A program made the position numbers and the translations under genes. Shown piece by piece: positions 1-8,735 of a stretch of DNA of 58,195 nt. Below the pieces are notes generated by a model. The model ran no database searches, was not told the origin of the DNA, and saw only the letters and a program-made list of their open reading frames with translations. Position 1 is the first letter of the stretch, and the number at the start of each line of letters is the position of its first letter. The stretch is taken from positions 1 to 58,195 of the forward strand of contig NZ_LWQU01000103.1 in assembly GCF_001650635.1 (NCBI RefSeq), in the 5' to 3' direction. The stretch comes from Magnetospirillum moscoviense (GTDB lineage: Bacteria > Pseudomonadota > Alphaproteobacteria > Rhodospirillales > Magnetospirillaceae).

Positions 1-1
1 C

Positions 2-385
2 GCGACGGCGCGCAAGGCCGAGTTGAAGGCCCGCTTCGACCGCATCTTCAAACGCAGCACCGGCTTCGCCACGCTGGACCGCCTGCTGGCACGCCTTCAT
101 GCCAACAAGGCGGAATTGCTGCGCGTCCTCGACCGGCCGGAAATCCCGCTGCACACCAACGGATCGGAAAACGACATCCGCAGCCAAGTCATCCGCCGCA
201 AGGTCAGCGGCACCACCCGCAGCGACCATGGCCGCGACTGCCGCGACGCCTTCCTCGGCCTCGCCAAGACCTGCCGCAAGCTCGGCATCTCGTTCTGGGA
301 TTTCCTGGGAGACCGCCTCGGCGCCGCTGTCGGAAACGCCGTGCCGGGACTCCCCTCGCTGATCGCCGCGCGCTACGCCGCCTGA
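2..385 (+). CDS. IS66-like transposase, C-terminal part (5' end outside window)
   Basis: The frame is open from the left edge to a TGA at 383-385, so only the last 127 or so residues are present. The motif HTNGSENDIR resembles the N-x-x-E segment that carries the catalytic Glu of IS66-type DDE transposases. It is followed by a basic stretch (RRKVSGTTRSDHGRDCRDAF) and the C-terminal helix with FWDFLGDRL. The family assignment rests on this pattern only. No terminal inverted repeat could be recognised in the next 100 bases. It probably marks the end of an insertion element adjoining the nad operon's downstream side. Confidence 0.75.
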   Translation, partial: ATARKAELKARFDRIFKRSTGFATLDRLLARLHANKAELLRVLDRPEIPLHTNGSENDIRSQVIRRKVSGTTRSDHGRDCRDAFLGLAKTCRKLGISFWDFLGDRLGAAVGNAVPGLPSLIAARYAA

Positions 386-464
386 TCGCCCGGACTTTTG
401 CCCCAGTTACCCTGCTTCCGCATAACGTCCTGTTTCCAATCGATTTTTGTGCGGCACCACATGG

Positions 465-487
465 ATGCCCGTGTCAAGCACGGGCAT
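465..487. repeat. Short palindrome, REP-like hairpin
   Basis: Arms ATGCCCGTG (465-473) and CACGGGCAT (479-487) pair perfectly around the loop TCAAG and are followed by GACGG. Palindromes of the form GCCCG-x-x-TCAAG-x-x-CGGGC followed by ATGACG are common dispersed intergenic repeats in alphaproteobacteria. That this is one of them is inferred. There is no T-tract, so it is not a good intrinsic terminator. Confidence 0.45.
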
Positions 488-520
488 GACGGAGTGTGGG
501 GCGGCGCCTGAAATTTAACC

Positions 521-555
521 GGGCCGTCCTGGGCCAAGCCCGGCCAAGACGGGCA
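521..555 (-). terminator. Possible terminator of the nadACB operon
   Basis: Read on the minus strand, a GC-rich imperfect hairpin (GCCCGTCTTGGCC pairing with GGCCCAGGACGGC) lies about 45 bases after the last stop codon of the operon. It is followed by the A/T-rich GGTTAAATTT. The stem has mismatches and the tail is poor in uridine, so this is a moderate candidate. Confidence 0.35.
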
Positions 556-598
556 GAGGGCGTGTGCTTCAGCCTGGACCTGAAGGCCCCCCTGGCCC

Positions 599-976
599 TT
601 ACCTGATCACCAGCCGGTTGATCAGCACGTCGATGCATTTGTCGCCGCCCGGTTCCTTGCGGATGATGTCGAGCGTGATGGCCTTGGCGGTGGCGGCGGG
701 GTTGCCGCGATTGAATTCCTCCCACGCCATCGAGGCCATGGCGTGGGTGACCTTCTCGGCCACCTTCTTGTCCAGCTTGGCGTCCTTGACTTCCAGCGGA
801 TAGACCGCCGTCAGCTCAAGGATCACCATGTGGAACAGGCCGTCCTGATCCCAGAATTCCAGGTTGACCGATTGCAGCTTGACATAGGTCTCGCGCGGCT
901 TGGCGCCGCTGCCGGCGGCCAGGGCCGGCAGACACGGCGCCATCAGGCAGGCGGCCATCAGCAGCCGGCGCCTCAT
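599..976 (-). CDS. Small secreted FliL-like protein
   Basis: This is a 125-residue protein starting [20 protein letters not shown], a clear Sec-type signal peptide with probable cleavage after ALA or LAA. The mature part begins with YVKLQSVNLEF and ends in CIDVLINRLVIR. This matches the layout of the FliL C-terminal domain (YVxL-x-VNL near the start, DVL-x-x-x-VIx at the end) but has a cleavable signal instead of the FliL membrane anchor. The start ATG overlaps the upstream stop (TCAT at 973-976 on the plus strand), so it is translationally coupled as the last gene of the nad operon. The FliL resemblance is by eye and weak, and a flagellar role is not implied. Confidence 0.75.
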   Translation of the reverse strand: MRRRLLMAACLMAPCLPALAAGSGAKPRETYVKLQSVNLEFWDQDGLFHMVILELTAVYPLEVKDAKLDKKVAEKVTHAMASMAWEEFNRGNPAATAKAITLDIIRKEPGGDKCIDVLINRLVIR

Positions 977-1368
977 CGCAGATCGTCCGATCCCAAGATG
1001 ACCTGGGCCTCGGCCAGCTCGGCCCCCATCAGGCGGATATTGCCCAGCAGGGCACCGACGATGACCCGCACCCCCTTGGGGGCCTTCTCCAACTGCTCGG
1101 CCAGGCGTTCCTTGCCGATCACCACGCAGGCGGTCTCGTCGGTGGCGCGCGCCGAGGCCATGCGCGGCTGGTCGTCGATCAGGGCCATTTCGCCGAAGAT
1201 ACCGCCCTGGATGATGGTCCCCAGCAAGATGACGTGGTCCTTGACCGTCTTGAACACCTCGACCCGCCCATATTCGACGACATAGGCCTCGTGGCCGCGC
1301 TCACCTTCATGGAAGATGACCTCGCCGGCCCTAAACACCTTGCGCCGCGATTGGGCGATATCGTTCAT
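973..1368 (-). CDS. Cyclic nucleotide-binding domain protein
   Basis: The protein has 131 residues and is almost entirely one cNMP-binding (CAP_ED) domain. It has the early [15 protein letters not shown] turn, the beta-barrel strands, and the phosphate-binding cassette [19 protein letters not shown] (about residues 57-75, with Glu and Arg in the ligand positions). There is no DNA-binding domain and no transmembrane segment. It may therefore be a stand-alone cytoplasmic cAMP/cGMP sensor, or a protein whose pocket has lost ligand binding. The start ATG at 1366-1368 overlaps the nadB stop by 4 bases, and its own stop overlaps the next start by 4 bases, indicating tight translational coupling. 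A longer frame exists upstream but runs antiparallel in phase through nadB and is a shadow. Confidence 0.88.
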   Translation of the reverse strand: MNDIAQSRRKVFRAGEVIFHEGERGHEAYVVEYGRVEVFKTVKDHVILLGTIIQGGIFGEMALIDDQPRMASARATDETACVVIGKERLAEQLEKAPKGVRVIVGALLGNIRLMGAELAEAQVILGSDDLR

Positions 1369-2996
1369 GCGCCCCCCTGCCCGCCCCGCCGGGCCGAGAA
1401 GTTCTTCGGCACCAGCACGGTGTTCTGCACCGGCGCGATCACGTCCAGGCTGGGATAATCCAGGGTGTAGTGCAGACCCCGACTTTCCCGGCGCGACAGC
1501 GCCGAACGCACGATCAGGTCGGCCACCATCGCCAGGTTCCGGAGTTCCAGCAGGTCGTTGGTGACACGGAAGGTGCCGTAATATTCCTCGATCTCGGACA
1601 GCAGCAGCTTGACGCGGTGCTTGGCCCGTTCCAGGCGCTTGGTCGACCGCACGATGCCGACATAGTCGGACATGAAGCGGCGCAGTTCGGTCCAGTTGTG
1701 GGCGACCACCACCTCTTCGTCGGAATCGGTGACCCAGCTTTCGTCCCAGGCCGGGATCACCGGCGCCGCCGCCACCTTGCCCAGGGTGGCGACGATGTCC
1801 TCGGCCGCCGATTTGCCGAACACCAGGCATTCCAGCAACGAGTTGGACGCCATGCGGTTGGCCCCGTGCAGGCCGGTGCACGACACCTCGCCGATGGCAT
1901 AAAGGTTGCCGACATCGGTGCGGCCCGAAAGATCGGTCAGCACGCCGCCGCAGGTGTAATGCGCCGCCGGCACCACCGGAATCGGCTGCTGCGTCATATC
2001 GATGCCGTATTTCAGACACTCGGCATAGACCGTCGGGAAATGGCTGCGGACGAACTCGGCCGGCTTGTGGCTGATGTCCAGATAGACGCACTCGCAGCCC
2101 AGTCGCTTCATGACGTCGTCGATGGCGCGGGCCACGATGTCGCGCGGAGCCAGCTCGCCCCGGGGGTCGTATTCGTCCATGAAGCGGGTGCCGTCGGGGC
2201 GCAGCAGGTGGCCGCCCTCGCCGCGCACCGCCTCGGTGACCAGGAAGGTCTTGGCCTGGGGGTGGAACAGGCAGGTGGGGTGGAATTGCGAGAATTCCAT
2301 GTTGGCCACCCGGCAGCCGGCACGCCAGGCCATGGCGATGCCATCGCCGGTCGATCCGTCGGGATTGGACGAATACATATAGACGCGGCTGGCGCCGCCG
2401 GTGGCCAGCACCACCTTCTTGGCGGCGAAGGTGCGCACCCGGCCGCTGATGCGGTCCAGCGAATAGGCGCCGACGCAGCGGCCCAGACCGCCGCCCGGCA
2501 AGCTTTCGCGGATCAGATCGACGGCGTTGTGGTGCTCGAAGACGTCAGCCCCGGTCTCACGCACGCGATCGACCAGCGAGGTCTCGACGGCGCGGCCGGT
2601 AGCGTCGGCGGCATGGATGACCCGGCGGTGCGAATGGCCGCCCTCGCGGGTCAGGTGCCAGCTGTCGCCCTCGCGGTCGAAGGCGACGCCCTGGTCGATC
2701 AGCCACTCGATGGCGGTCCGGGCGTTTTCCACCACGAAACGGACGCTATCGACATTGCACAGCCCGGCCCCGGCATTCAAGGTGTCGGCGACATGGGATT
2801 CGGTGGTGTCGGCTGCGTCCAGCACGGCGGCGATGCCGCCCTGGGCGTACAGGGTGCTGCCCTCGGCCAACGGCCCCTTGGCCAGGATGGCGACGCGGGC
2901 GGAAGGCTTGGCTTCCAGCACGCGCAGGGCCAAGGTCAGGCCGGCGGCACCGGAACCGATAACGAGAAGATCATAGGACATGGCGACGTTCCCCAT
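1365..2996 (-). CDS. nadB: L-aspartate oxidase NadB
   Basis: NadB oxidises L-aspartate to iminoaspartate with FAD, the first step of de novo NAD synthesis in the cytoplasm. The 543-residue length is normal. The FAD dinucleotide motif GSGAAG lies at residues 14-19, followed by YAQGGIAAV. Further family motifs are [38 protein letters not shown] and [12 protein letters not shown], which carry the His/Arg substrate residues of the succinate dehydrogenase/fumarate reductase flavoprotein family. An alternative start six codons in (MSYDLL, at 2981) is equally plausible. It begins 3 bases after the nadC stop, so the pair is coupled. Confidence 0.97.
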   Translation of the reverse strand: MGNVAMSYDLLVIGSGAAGLTLALRVLEAKPSARVAILAKGPLAEGSTLYAQGGIAAVLDAADTTESHVADTLNAGAGLCNVDSVRFVVENARTAIEWLIDQGVAFDREGDSWHLTREGGHSHRRVIHAADATGRAVETSLVDRVRETGADVFEHHNAVDLIRESLPGGGLGRCVGAYSLDRISGRVRTFAAKKVVLATGGASRVYMYSSNPDGSTGDGIAMAWRAGCRVANMEFSQFHPTCLFHPQAKTFLVTEAVRGEGGHLLRPDGTRFMDEYDPRGELAPRDIVARAIDDVMKRLGCECVYLDISHKPAEFVRSHFPTVYAECLKYGIDMTQQPIPVVPAAHYTCGGVLTDLSGRTDVGNLYAIGEVSCTGLHGANRMASNSLLECLVFGKSAAEDIVATLGKVAAAPVIPAWDESWVTDSDEEVVVAHNWTELRRFMSDYVGIVRSTKRLERAKHRVKLLLSEIEEYYGTFRVTNDLLELRNLAMVADLIVRSALSRRESRGLHYTLDYPSLDVIAPVQNTVLVPKNFSARRGGQGGA

Positions 2997-2999
2997 CCG

Positions 3000-3825
<826 letters not shown>

Positions 3826-3836
<11 letters not shown>

Positions 3837-4848
3837 TGGGCGCCCCCGACGACATCGGGACCGAGGCCGACAGTTCCAGCATGCGTTCCAAGGGCTTCAG
3901 CGCCTGGACCCGCAGTTCTTCCGGAATGGTGATGGCGGGGGCTGCATTCATCATCGCCAGATAGATCTTTTCCAGCGTGTTCTTGGCCATGAACGGGCAA
4001 TCCGCGCACGAGCAGCCGCCATCGGCGCCCGGGGCCGGAATGAAGGTCTTGTCCGGCGCCGCCTTCTGCATCTGGTGAATGATGTGCGGCTCGGTGGCGA
4101 TGATGAACTCGGAACCGGGATGGTTCAGCACGTAATCCAGGATGCCGCGGGTCGAGCCGACATGGTCGGCATGGGTCAAGATGGCGTCGGGGCATTCGGG
4201 ATGCGCCGCCACCTTGGCGTTGGGGTGGCGCACCTTCAGCTTGATCAGTTCCTTTTCCGAGAACTGTTCGTGGATGATGCAGCTGCCCGGCCACAGCGTC
4301 AGGTCGCGGCCGGTGCGGCGCGCCACCCAGGCGCCGAGATGGCGGTCGGGGGCGAACAGGATCGGCTTGTCCTTGGGCAGCGAATTGACGATCAGCTCGG
4401 CGTTGGACGAGGTGACGATGACGTCGGACAGGGCTTTGACCTCGGCCGAGCAATTGATGTAGGTCACCGCCAGATGGTCGGGATTCTTGTCGCGGAACGC
4501 CTTGAAGGCGTCGGCCCGGCAGGATTCCTCGAGCGAGCAGCCGGCCTCGGCGTCGGGGATCACCACCACCTTGCCGGGCGACAGGATCTTGGCCACCTCG
4601 CCCATGAAGCGGACGCCGCAAAAGACGATCATGTCGGCGCTGGTCGCCGCCGCCTTGCGCGACAGGTCCAGCGAATCGCCGACGAAATCGGCCAGGTCCT
4701 GGATTTCGCCTTCCTGGTAATAATGGGCCAGGATCACCGCGTTCTTCTCGCGACGCAGCCGGTTGATCGCCTCGACCATGTCCAGGGTGGGGTCGATGTC
4801 GGCTTCGGTCAGGGCGCCGGGCGACGGCAGGATAACGGTTTCGGTCAT
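3826..4848 (-). CDS. nadA: Quinolinate synthase NadA
   Basis: NadA is a [4Fe-4S] enzyme that condenses iminoaspartate (from NadB) with dihydroxyacetone phosphate to give quinolinate. The 340-residue form starting MTETVILPSP was chosen. It has an AAGGA ribosome site 11 bases upstream, whereas the possible 30-residue upstream extension has no homology-like features. Motifs are ILAHYYQ, FVGDSL, VFCGVRFMGE, WPGSCIIHEQF and CADCPFMAKN. By spacing against characterised NadA proteins, the cluster ligands should be Cys104 (EAGC), Cys190 (PGSC) and Cys284 (DCPFM). It is the first gene of the operon nadA-nadC-nadB-cNMP protein-FliL-like protein. Confidence 0.96.
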
Positions 4849-5051
4849 GTGGGCACGGATCCTTGCTACGACGGCCTGGCGGGACGGCGCATTTCCTTTG
4901 GAATGATTAGTAAGACCGAATTTCCCCCCCAAGCGCAACTGCTGTCACGCCCCGAGCACGATAAACCAAACCACTATGCCCTAGGCAGGCATTCCAAATT
5001 TCATCGGTCCATCGCATGATCGACCTTCCTGTCTGGAAGGATCGCTCAAGG
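4849..5051. promoter_or_regulatory. Divergent intergenic region with a 9-bp inverted repeat
   Basis: This gap of about 200 bases separates nadA (leftward) from the response regulator (rightward) and must contain both promoters. It is relatively A/T-rich. TTTGGAATG (4897-4905) and CATTCCAAA (4990-4998) are exact reverse complements 84 bases apart, a possible operator pair for a looping repressor. CCCTAGGCAGG near 4979 contains a small CCTAGG palindrome. No confident -35/-10 pair could be assigned on either strand. Confidence 0.45.
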
Positions 5052-5460
5052 ATGTCCGCCGCCGTGGCCAATAGCCAGCCGCTTGTCTCGCCGCTGATCG
5101 TCGTCATCGAGGACGAGGAATTCGTCCTTGCCGGCTATCAGACCTTGTTGGAAAGCTGGGGCTTCGAGGTGGTGGCCGCTGCCTCTGGCGCCGAGGCGCT
5201 GACCGCCCTGACCAGCAGCGCCAGGATTCCCGATTTCATCGTCGCCGATTACCGGCTGGGCGACGGGCTGACCGGCACCGACGCGGTGCAGCTGCTGCGC
5301 CGGTCGTTCGGCGACGGCATTCCCGGCGTGCTGATCACCGGCGACACCTCGATGGACCGGGTCCGCCATGCCGGCGAGTCCGGCCTGCAGGTGGTGCACA
5401 AACCGATCAACGGCCGCCGGCTCAAGGAAATCGTCGAACGCGGCCTTAGCCCGCACTGAT
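5052..5460 (+). CDS. Single-domain response regulator (CheY-like receiver)
   Basis: This 135-residue protein consists of one REC domain. Residues E20-D21-E22 form the acidic pocket, D66 (IVADYRL) is the phosphoacceptor, T96 (LITGDT) the signalling threonine, and K117 (HKPI) the conserved lysine followed by Pro. The ATG at 5052 was chosen because GGAAGG lies 10-11 bases upstream. An upstream ATG at 5016 has no ribosome site. No output domain is present, so it acts by protein contact or as a phosphorelay intermediate. The short Leu/Ile-rich stretch with T96-G-D-T is reminiscent of FixJ-like or hybrid-kinase receivers. Its last bases overlap the convergent gene by about 14 bases. No partner kinase is in the window. 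Confidence 0.9.
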
Positions 5461-6339
5461 CCCCGCCAGCGCCGCTTCCAGATTGGCCCGCATCGAGGTC
5501 TCGGCGGCGAAGCGGGTCAGCGCGTCGGCGGCCAATTTGTCGGTGTCACCCTTCAGCAATTGATCGACGTGATCGACGAAATCGGCCGGCGCGGGCGCCT
5601 CGCAATAGCGATACAACTCGCCCAGGCGGCTTTCGTCGAACCGCTCGGCCACCACCGCCGTGCCGGAATGCAGGCCGTAACAGATGCGGCTGGGGCTGCA
5701 ATAGCGCACACCCTCGTTGCGCCTGATATCCAGGATCAGCCGGGCCCGGCCGACATGGTCGCGGCGCAGATAGTCGGGCAGCGCGCATTCCGACACGAAC
5801 ACGCTGCGGCCGCGGGCGCGCAATTGTTCGATGATCCGTTCGCGATAGGGGCCGGACGTCCCGTACAGCAGGCAGTCCTTATCCTTGGGCGCCACCGGGG
5901 CCGGCTCGCGCAGCGACGCGCAATGGCCGTAGGCCAGGAACTTGGCCCGTCCGCCCGGCACGCGGGTCTGGTACCAGTCGGTGTTGGGCAGCAAGGTCCA
6001 GACGAAATCGGCCAGCGGCAGGATGCGCTCGAAATTGGCCCGCCGCCACGGCTGCTTGGGATTGGCCATCACCGAGGCATCCTCCATGTCCTCGGTCCCC
6101 AGGATTCCCAGGCGCAGGCGGTCGCCGTGCGCCGCCTTGAAGGCGGTCAGTTCCTCGGTGAAGGCCGGCTGGAAGAACTCGACCAGCAGGTTGACGGCCG
6201 GGGCCGGAGCCAGCTTCTTCAAATCGTATTTGACGCTGTGCCCGGCCTCGACCAGGCCGGCGGCGATGGGGGCCAGGATGTCCTGCATGCGCAGGAAGTC
6301 GTAAGCGGTATGGTTGCCCAGAAAGATGTTGATCAGCAT
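5446..6339 (-). CDS. Conserved protein, possible GT-B glycosyltransferase
   Basis: The protein has 297 residues and starts [20 protein letters not shown]. It starts with the TGATG overlap on the mutL stop and is thus coupled to it. The N-terminal half has a Rossmann-like pattern (hydrophobic strand, ILAPIAAGLVEAGHSV helix). The C-terminal half contains LLYGTSGPYRERII, ILDIRRNEGVRYCSPSRI and YGLHSGTAVVAERFD, which resembles the donor-nucleotide half of GT-B glycosyltransferases (CgeB/Glyco_trans_1_2-like), where an S-x-R-x-x-x-xL-x-x-G segment is followed by a strand and an acidic residue. No catalytic residue can be assigned, so the function is tentative. The reading frame extends upstream antiparallel to mutL, but that extension is a shadow. 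Confidence 0.8.
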   Translation of the reverse strand: MLINIFLGNHTAYDFLRMQDILAPIAAGLVEAGHSVKYDLKKLAPAPAVNLLVEFFQPAFTEELTAFKAAHGDRLRLGILGTEDMEDASVMANPKQPWRRANFERILPLADFVWTLLPNTDWYQTRVPGGRAKFLAYGHCASLREPAPVAPKDKDCLLYGTSGPYRERIIEQLRARGRSVFVSECALPDYLRRDHVGRARLILDIRRNEGVRYCSPSRICYGLHSGTAVVAERFDESRLGELYRYCEAPAPADFVDHVDQLLKGDTDKLAADALTRFAAETSMRANLEAALAGISAG

Positions 6340-8141
6340 CAGCGCCGTCCGAACAGTTTCTCGATGTCGGCCAGCCCCAGCGCGACATGGGTGGGGCGGC
6401 CGTGATTGCATTGCCCCGACAATGGGGTTTGTTCCATCTGGCGCAACAGCGCGTTCATTTCCTGCACCGACAGCCGCCGCCCGGCCCGCACCGAGCCATG
6501 GCAGGCGATGGTGGCGCAGATATCGACCATCCGCTCTTTCAGCTTCAACGCCTCGCCCCATTCGGCCAGGTCGCCGGCCAGGTCGGCCACCAAGGCCTGG
6601 ACGTCGCAGGCTCCCAGCAGGGCGGGAACCTCGCGCACCACCACCGCGCCGGGGCCGAAGGAATCCACCACCAGGCCCAGCTCGGCCAGCGCCGGCGCCG
6701 CCTCGGCCACCCGGGCGGCGGCGGCCTCGCCCAATTCCACCACTTCCGGCAGCAGCAACACCTGACGCTTGACGCCCCCTTCGGCCAGGCCGGCCCGCAG
6801 ACGTTCCAGCACCAGCCGTTCGTGGGCGGCGTGCTGATCGACGATGACCAGGCCGTCGGCGGTCTCGGCAACGATGTAGGTGTCGTGCAGTTGTGCCCGG
6901 GCCGCGCCCAGCGGATAGGCCTGCTCGGGCGGTTGGGGGCAATATTCGGCCACCGGGGCCGAGGGCGGCATGTCCAGGCCGGGCAAGGATTCGGCAAGCC
7001 CGGTCCCAAGCGGCGCCTGTGCCCGCACCGCCTGGGCGAACGAAGCCGGATTGCCGCCGCCACCACCCGGGCGCCAGCCGGCGCCGATATGGCCAGGCCG
7101 CCAGCCGGCGCCGCCATGACTGACCGTGGCGGCGCGGTGGCCGGCCCCGGCCAGGGCATGGCGCAGGCCCGAGACGATCAGGCCGCGCACGGCGCCGGCC
7201 TCGCGGAAGCGCACCTCGGCCTTGGCCGGATGGACGTTGACATCGACCGCGTCGGGCGACAGCTCCAGGAACAGGGCGACCACCGGATGGCGGTCGTGGC
7301 TCATCACGTCCTGATAGGCGCCCCGGACCGCACCGACCACCAATCGGTCGCGCACCGGGCGGCCGTTGACGAACAGATATTGGTGGCCCGAACTGCCGCG
7401 GCTGTAGGTCGGCAGCCCGGCCCAGCCGGTCAGGCGAACGCCGTCGCGTTCGATATCGATGGGAACGGCATTGTCGTGGAAATCGCGGCCGATGATGGCG
7501 GCCAGACGGTTCAACCGCGCCTGGGCCAGGTCGCCCGCCTTCTCGGCCGCCAGCTTGACCAAGGCGCGGCTGCCGTCGGACAGGAAGAAGCCGACCGCCG
7601 GATGCGCCATGGCCAGCCGTTCCAGGGTGTCGATGGCGTGCGAAAGCTCGGTGCGGGCCGCCTTCAGGAACTTCAGCCGGGCCGGGGTGGCATAGAACAG
7701 GTCGCGCACCTCGACCCGGGTGCCGGCGCTGATGGCGGCCGGAACCGGGCGGCCCTTGGCGCCGCCTTCGACACTCAGGCTCCAGCCCTCGGCCGCGCCC
7801 CGAGCCCGCGAGGTGAGCGTCAGGCGCGCCACCGAGCCGATGGACGGCAGCGCCTCGCCACGAAAACCCAGATGGCGGACATGGACCAGATCGTCGTCGG
7901 GCAGTTTGCTGGTGGCGTGGCGCTCGACCGCCAGGGCCAGTTCGTCCGGCCCCATGCCGCTGCCGTCGTCGGTGACCGAGATCAGCGCCTGGCCGCCTTC
8001 GACCAGCACCACCTCGATCCTGGTGGCGCCGGCATCCAGGCTGTTTTCCACCAGTTCCTTCACGGCCGAGGCGGGGCGCTCGACCACCTCGCCGGCGGCG
8101 ATCTGGTTGACCAGGGTGGGGGGAAGCAGGCGAATCGACAT
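6339..8141 (-). CDS. mutL: DNA mismatch repair protein MutL (endonuclease type)
   Basis: The 600-residue protein links mismatch recognition by MutS to strand incision. The N-terminal GHKL ATPase has E29 and N33 in [20 protein letters not shown], the HATSKL lid and [13 protein letters not shown]. The linker around residues 340-380 is Gly/Trp-rich with a small internal repeat (GAGWRPG twice). The C-terminal dimerisation domain carries [12 protein letters not shown] at residues 435-446, matching the DQHA-x2-E-x4-E metal-binding endonuclease motif, followed by ACHGSVRAG (about 546) and CNHGRPT (about 578). It is therefore a nicking MutL of the MutH-independent type. The ATG is 40 bases after the giant gene's stop and has no obvious Shine-Dalgarno sequence. 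Confidence 0.97.
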   Translation of the reverse strand: MSIRLLPPTLVNQIAAGEVVERPASAVKELVENSLDAGATRIEVVLVEGGQALISVTDDGSGMGPDELALAVERHATSKLPDDDLVHVRHLGFRGEALPSIGSVARLTLTSRARGAAEGWSLSVEGGAKGRPVPAAISAGTRVEVRDLFYATPARLKFLKAARTELSHAIDTLERLAMAHPAVGFFLSDGSRALVKLAAEKAGDLAQARLNRLAAIIGRDFHDNAVPIDIERDGVRLTGWAGLPTYSRGSSGHQYLFVNGRPVRDRLVVGAVRGAYQDVMSHDRHPVVALFLELSPDAVDVNVHPAKAEVRFREAGAVRGLIVSGLRHALAGAGHRAATVSHGGAGWRPGHIGAGWRPGGGGGNPASFAQAVRAQAPLGTGLAESLPGLDMPPSAPVAEYCPQPPEQAYPLGAARAQLHDTYIVAETADGLVIVDQHAAHERLVLERLRAGLAEGGVKRQVLLLPEVVELGEAAAARVAEAAPALAELGLVVDSFGPGAVVVREVPALLGACDVQALVADLAGDLAEWGEALKLKERMVDICATIACHGSVRAGRRLSVQEMNALLRQMEQTPLSGQCNHGRPTHVALGLADIEKLFGRR

Positions 8142-8153
8142 GGCCGCACTATA

Positions 8154-8182
8154 AGACGGTTCCGCCCGGGGCGGAACCGTCT
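8154..8182 (-). terminator. Perfect 14-bp hairpin between the giant gene and mutL
   Basis: AGACGGTTCCGCCC (8154-8167) and GGGCGGAACCGTCT (8169-8182) are exact complements. On the minus strand the hairpin begins at the stop codon of the giant gene and is followed by TTATAG, a weak T-tail. It probably ends or attenuates the 45-kb transcript before mutL. It lies in the only gap between the genes, so any mutL promoter must overlap it or lie inside the giant gene. Confidence 0.6.
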
Positions 8183-8735
8183 CAAGCCGGCAATGGGTTC
8201 TGCACCAGGACGTTCGCCAGGTCGTTGCTGTAGACCGAGTAGCTTTGGCCGTTGACGGTCTGGTTGCCCTGCGCCGCCCAGCCGCTGTCGGCGAAGGTCA
8301 CCGCGCCGGCCTGGCCACCCATGATCACCAGGGCGTGGGTGGTGTCGAGGTTGGGAACCAGCGCGTTGGTGAGGCCGGTCATGGCCATCACGTCGGAAGC
8401 CGCCAGCTTGACCGAACCGTTGGCGCCCAGATCCAGCACCTCGAACCGTTCGATGATGTCGTCGCGGATGCTGGTCAGGTCCAGTTGGCCGTTGTTCCAG
8501 GCCAGGGTGTCGGTGCCGGTGCCGCCATCCAGATAATGGAAGCTGGTGTCGGACACGCAGACGCGGTCGTCGCCGGCCTCGCCGAACAGCAGGTCCTTGC
8601 CGCCATTGCCGATCAGGGTGTCGTTGCCCGCGTCGCCGACCATGGCGTCGCCGGCAAGGGTCGAGGTGCCGACCAGGACGTCGGCGGCCGAGGTCCCGAG
8701 CCCGGAGATGGACTTGGTGCTGACCGTCAGGCCGG
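8182..8735 (-). repeat. Giant protein: C-terminal RTX repeats and presumptive type I secretion end
   Basis: [20 protein letters not shown] and GEAGDDRV repeats are followed by [15 protein letters not shown], a [10 protein letters not shown] segment, [20 protein letters not shown] and the end [10 protein letters not shown]. Such RTX-linked C-termini carry the uncleaved type I secretion signal. The last 60 residues match the internal segment at 36830-37000. Confidence 0.8.

Larger units (their letters stand above)
386..598. other. Non-coding stretch between transposase and FliL-like gene
   Basis: No convincing reading frame is present. The stretch holds the presumed distal end of the insertion element, a short perfect hairpin at 465-487, and an imperfect GC-rich hairpin at 521-555 that lies where the leftward nad operon should terminate. 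Confidence 0.6.

Noticed and set aside
4849-4938. 30-residue N-terminal extension of NadA
   Set aside because: NadA motifs and a ribosome site fit the start at 4848. The extension has no family-like features and would consume the divergent promoter region.
6387-8255. Plus-strand open frame of 622 codons opposite mutL
   Set aside because: It is antisense to MutL, which carries all family motifs.
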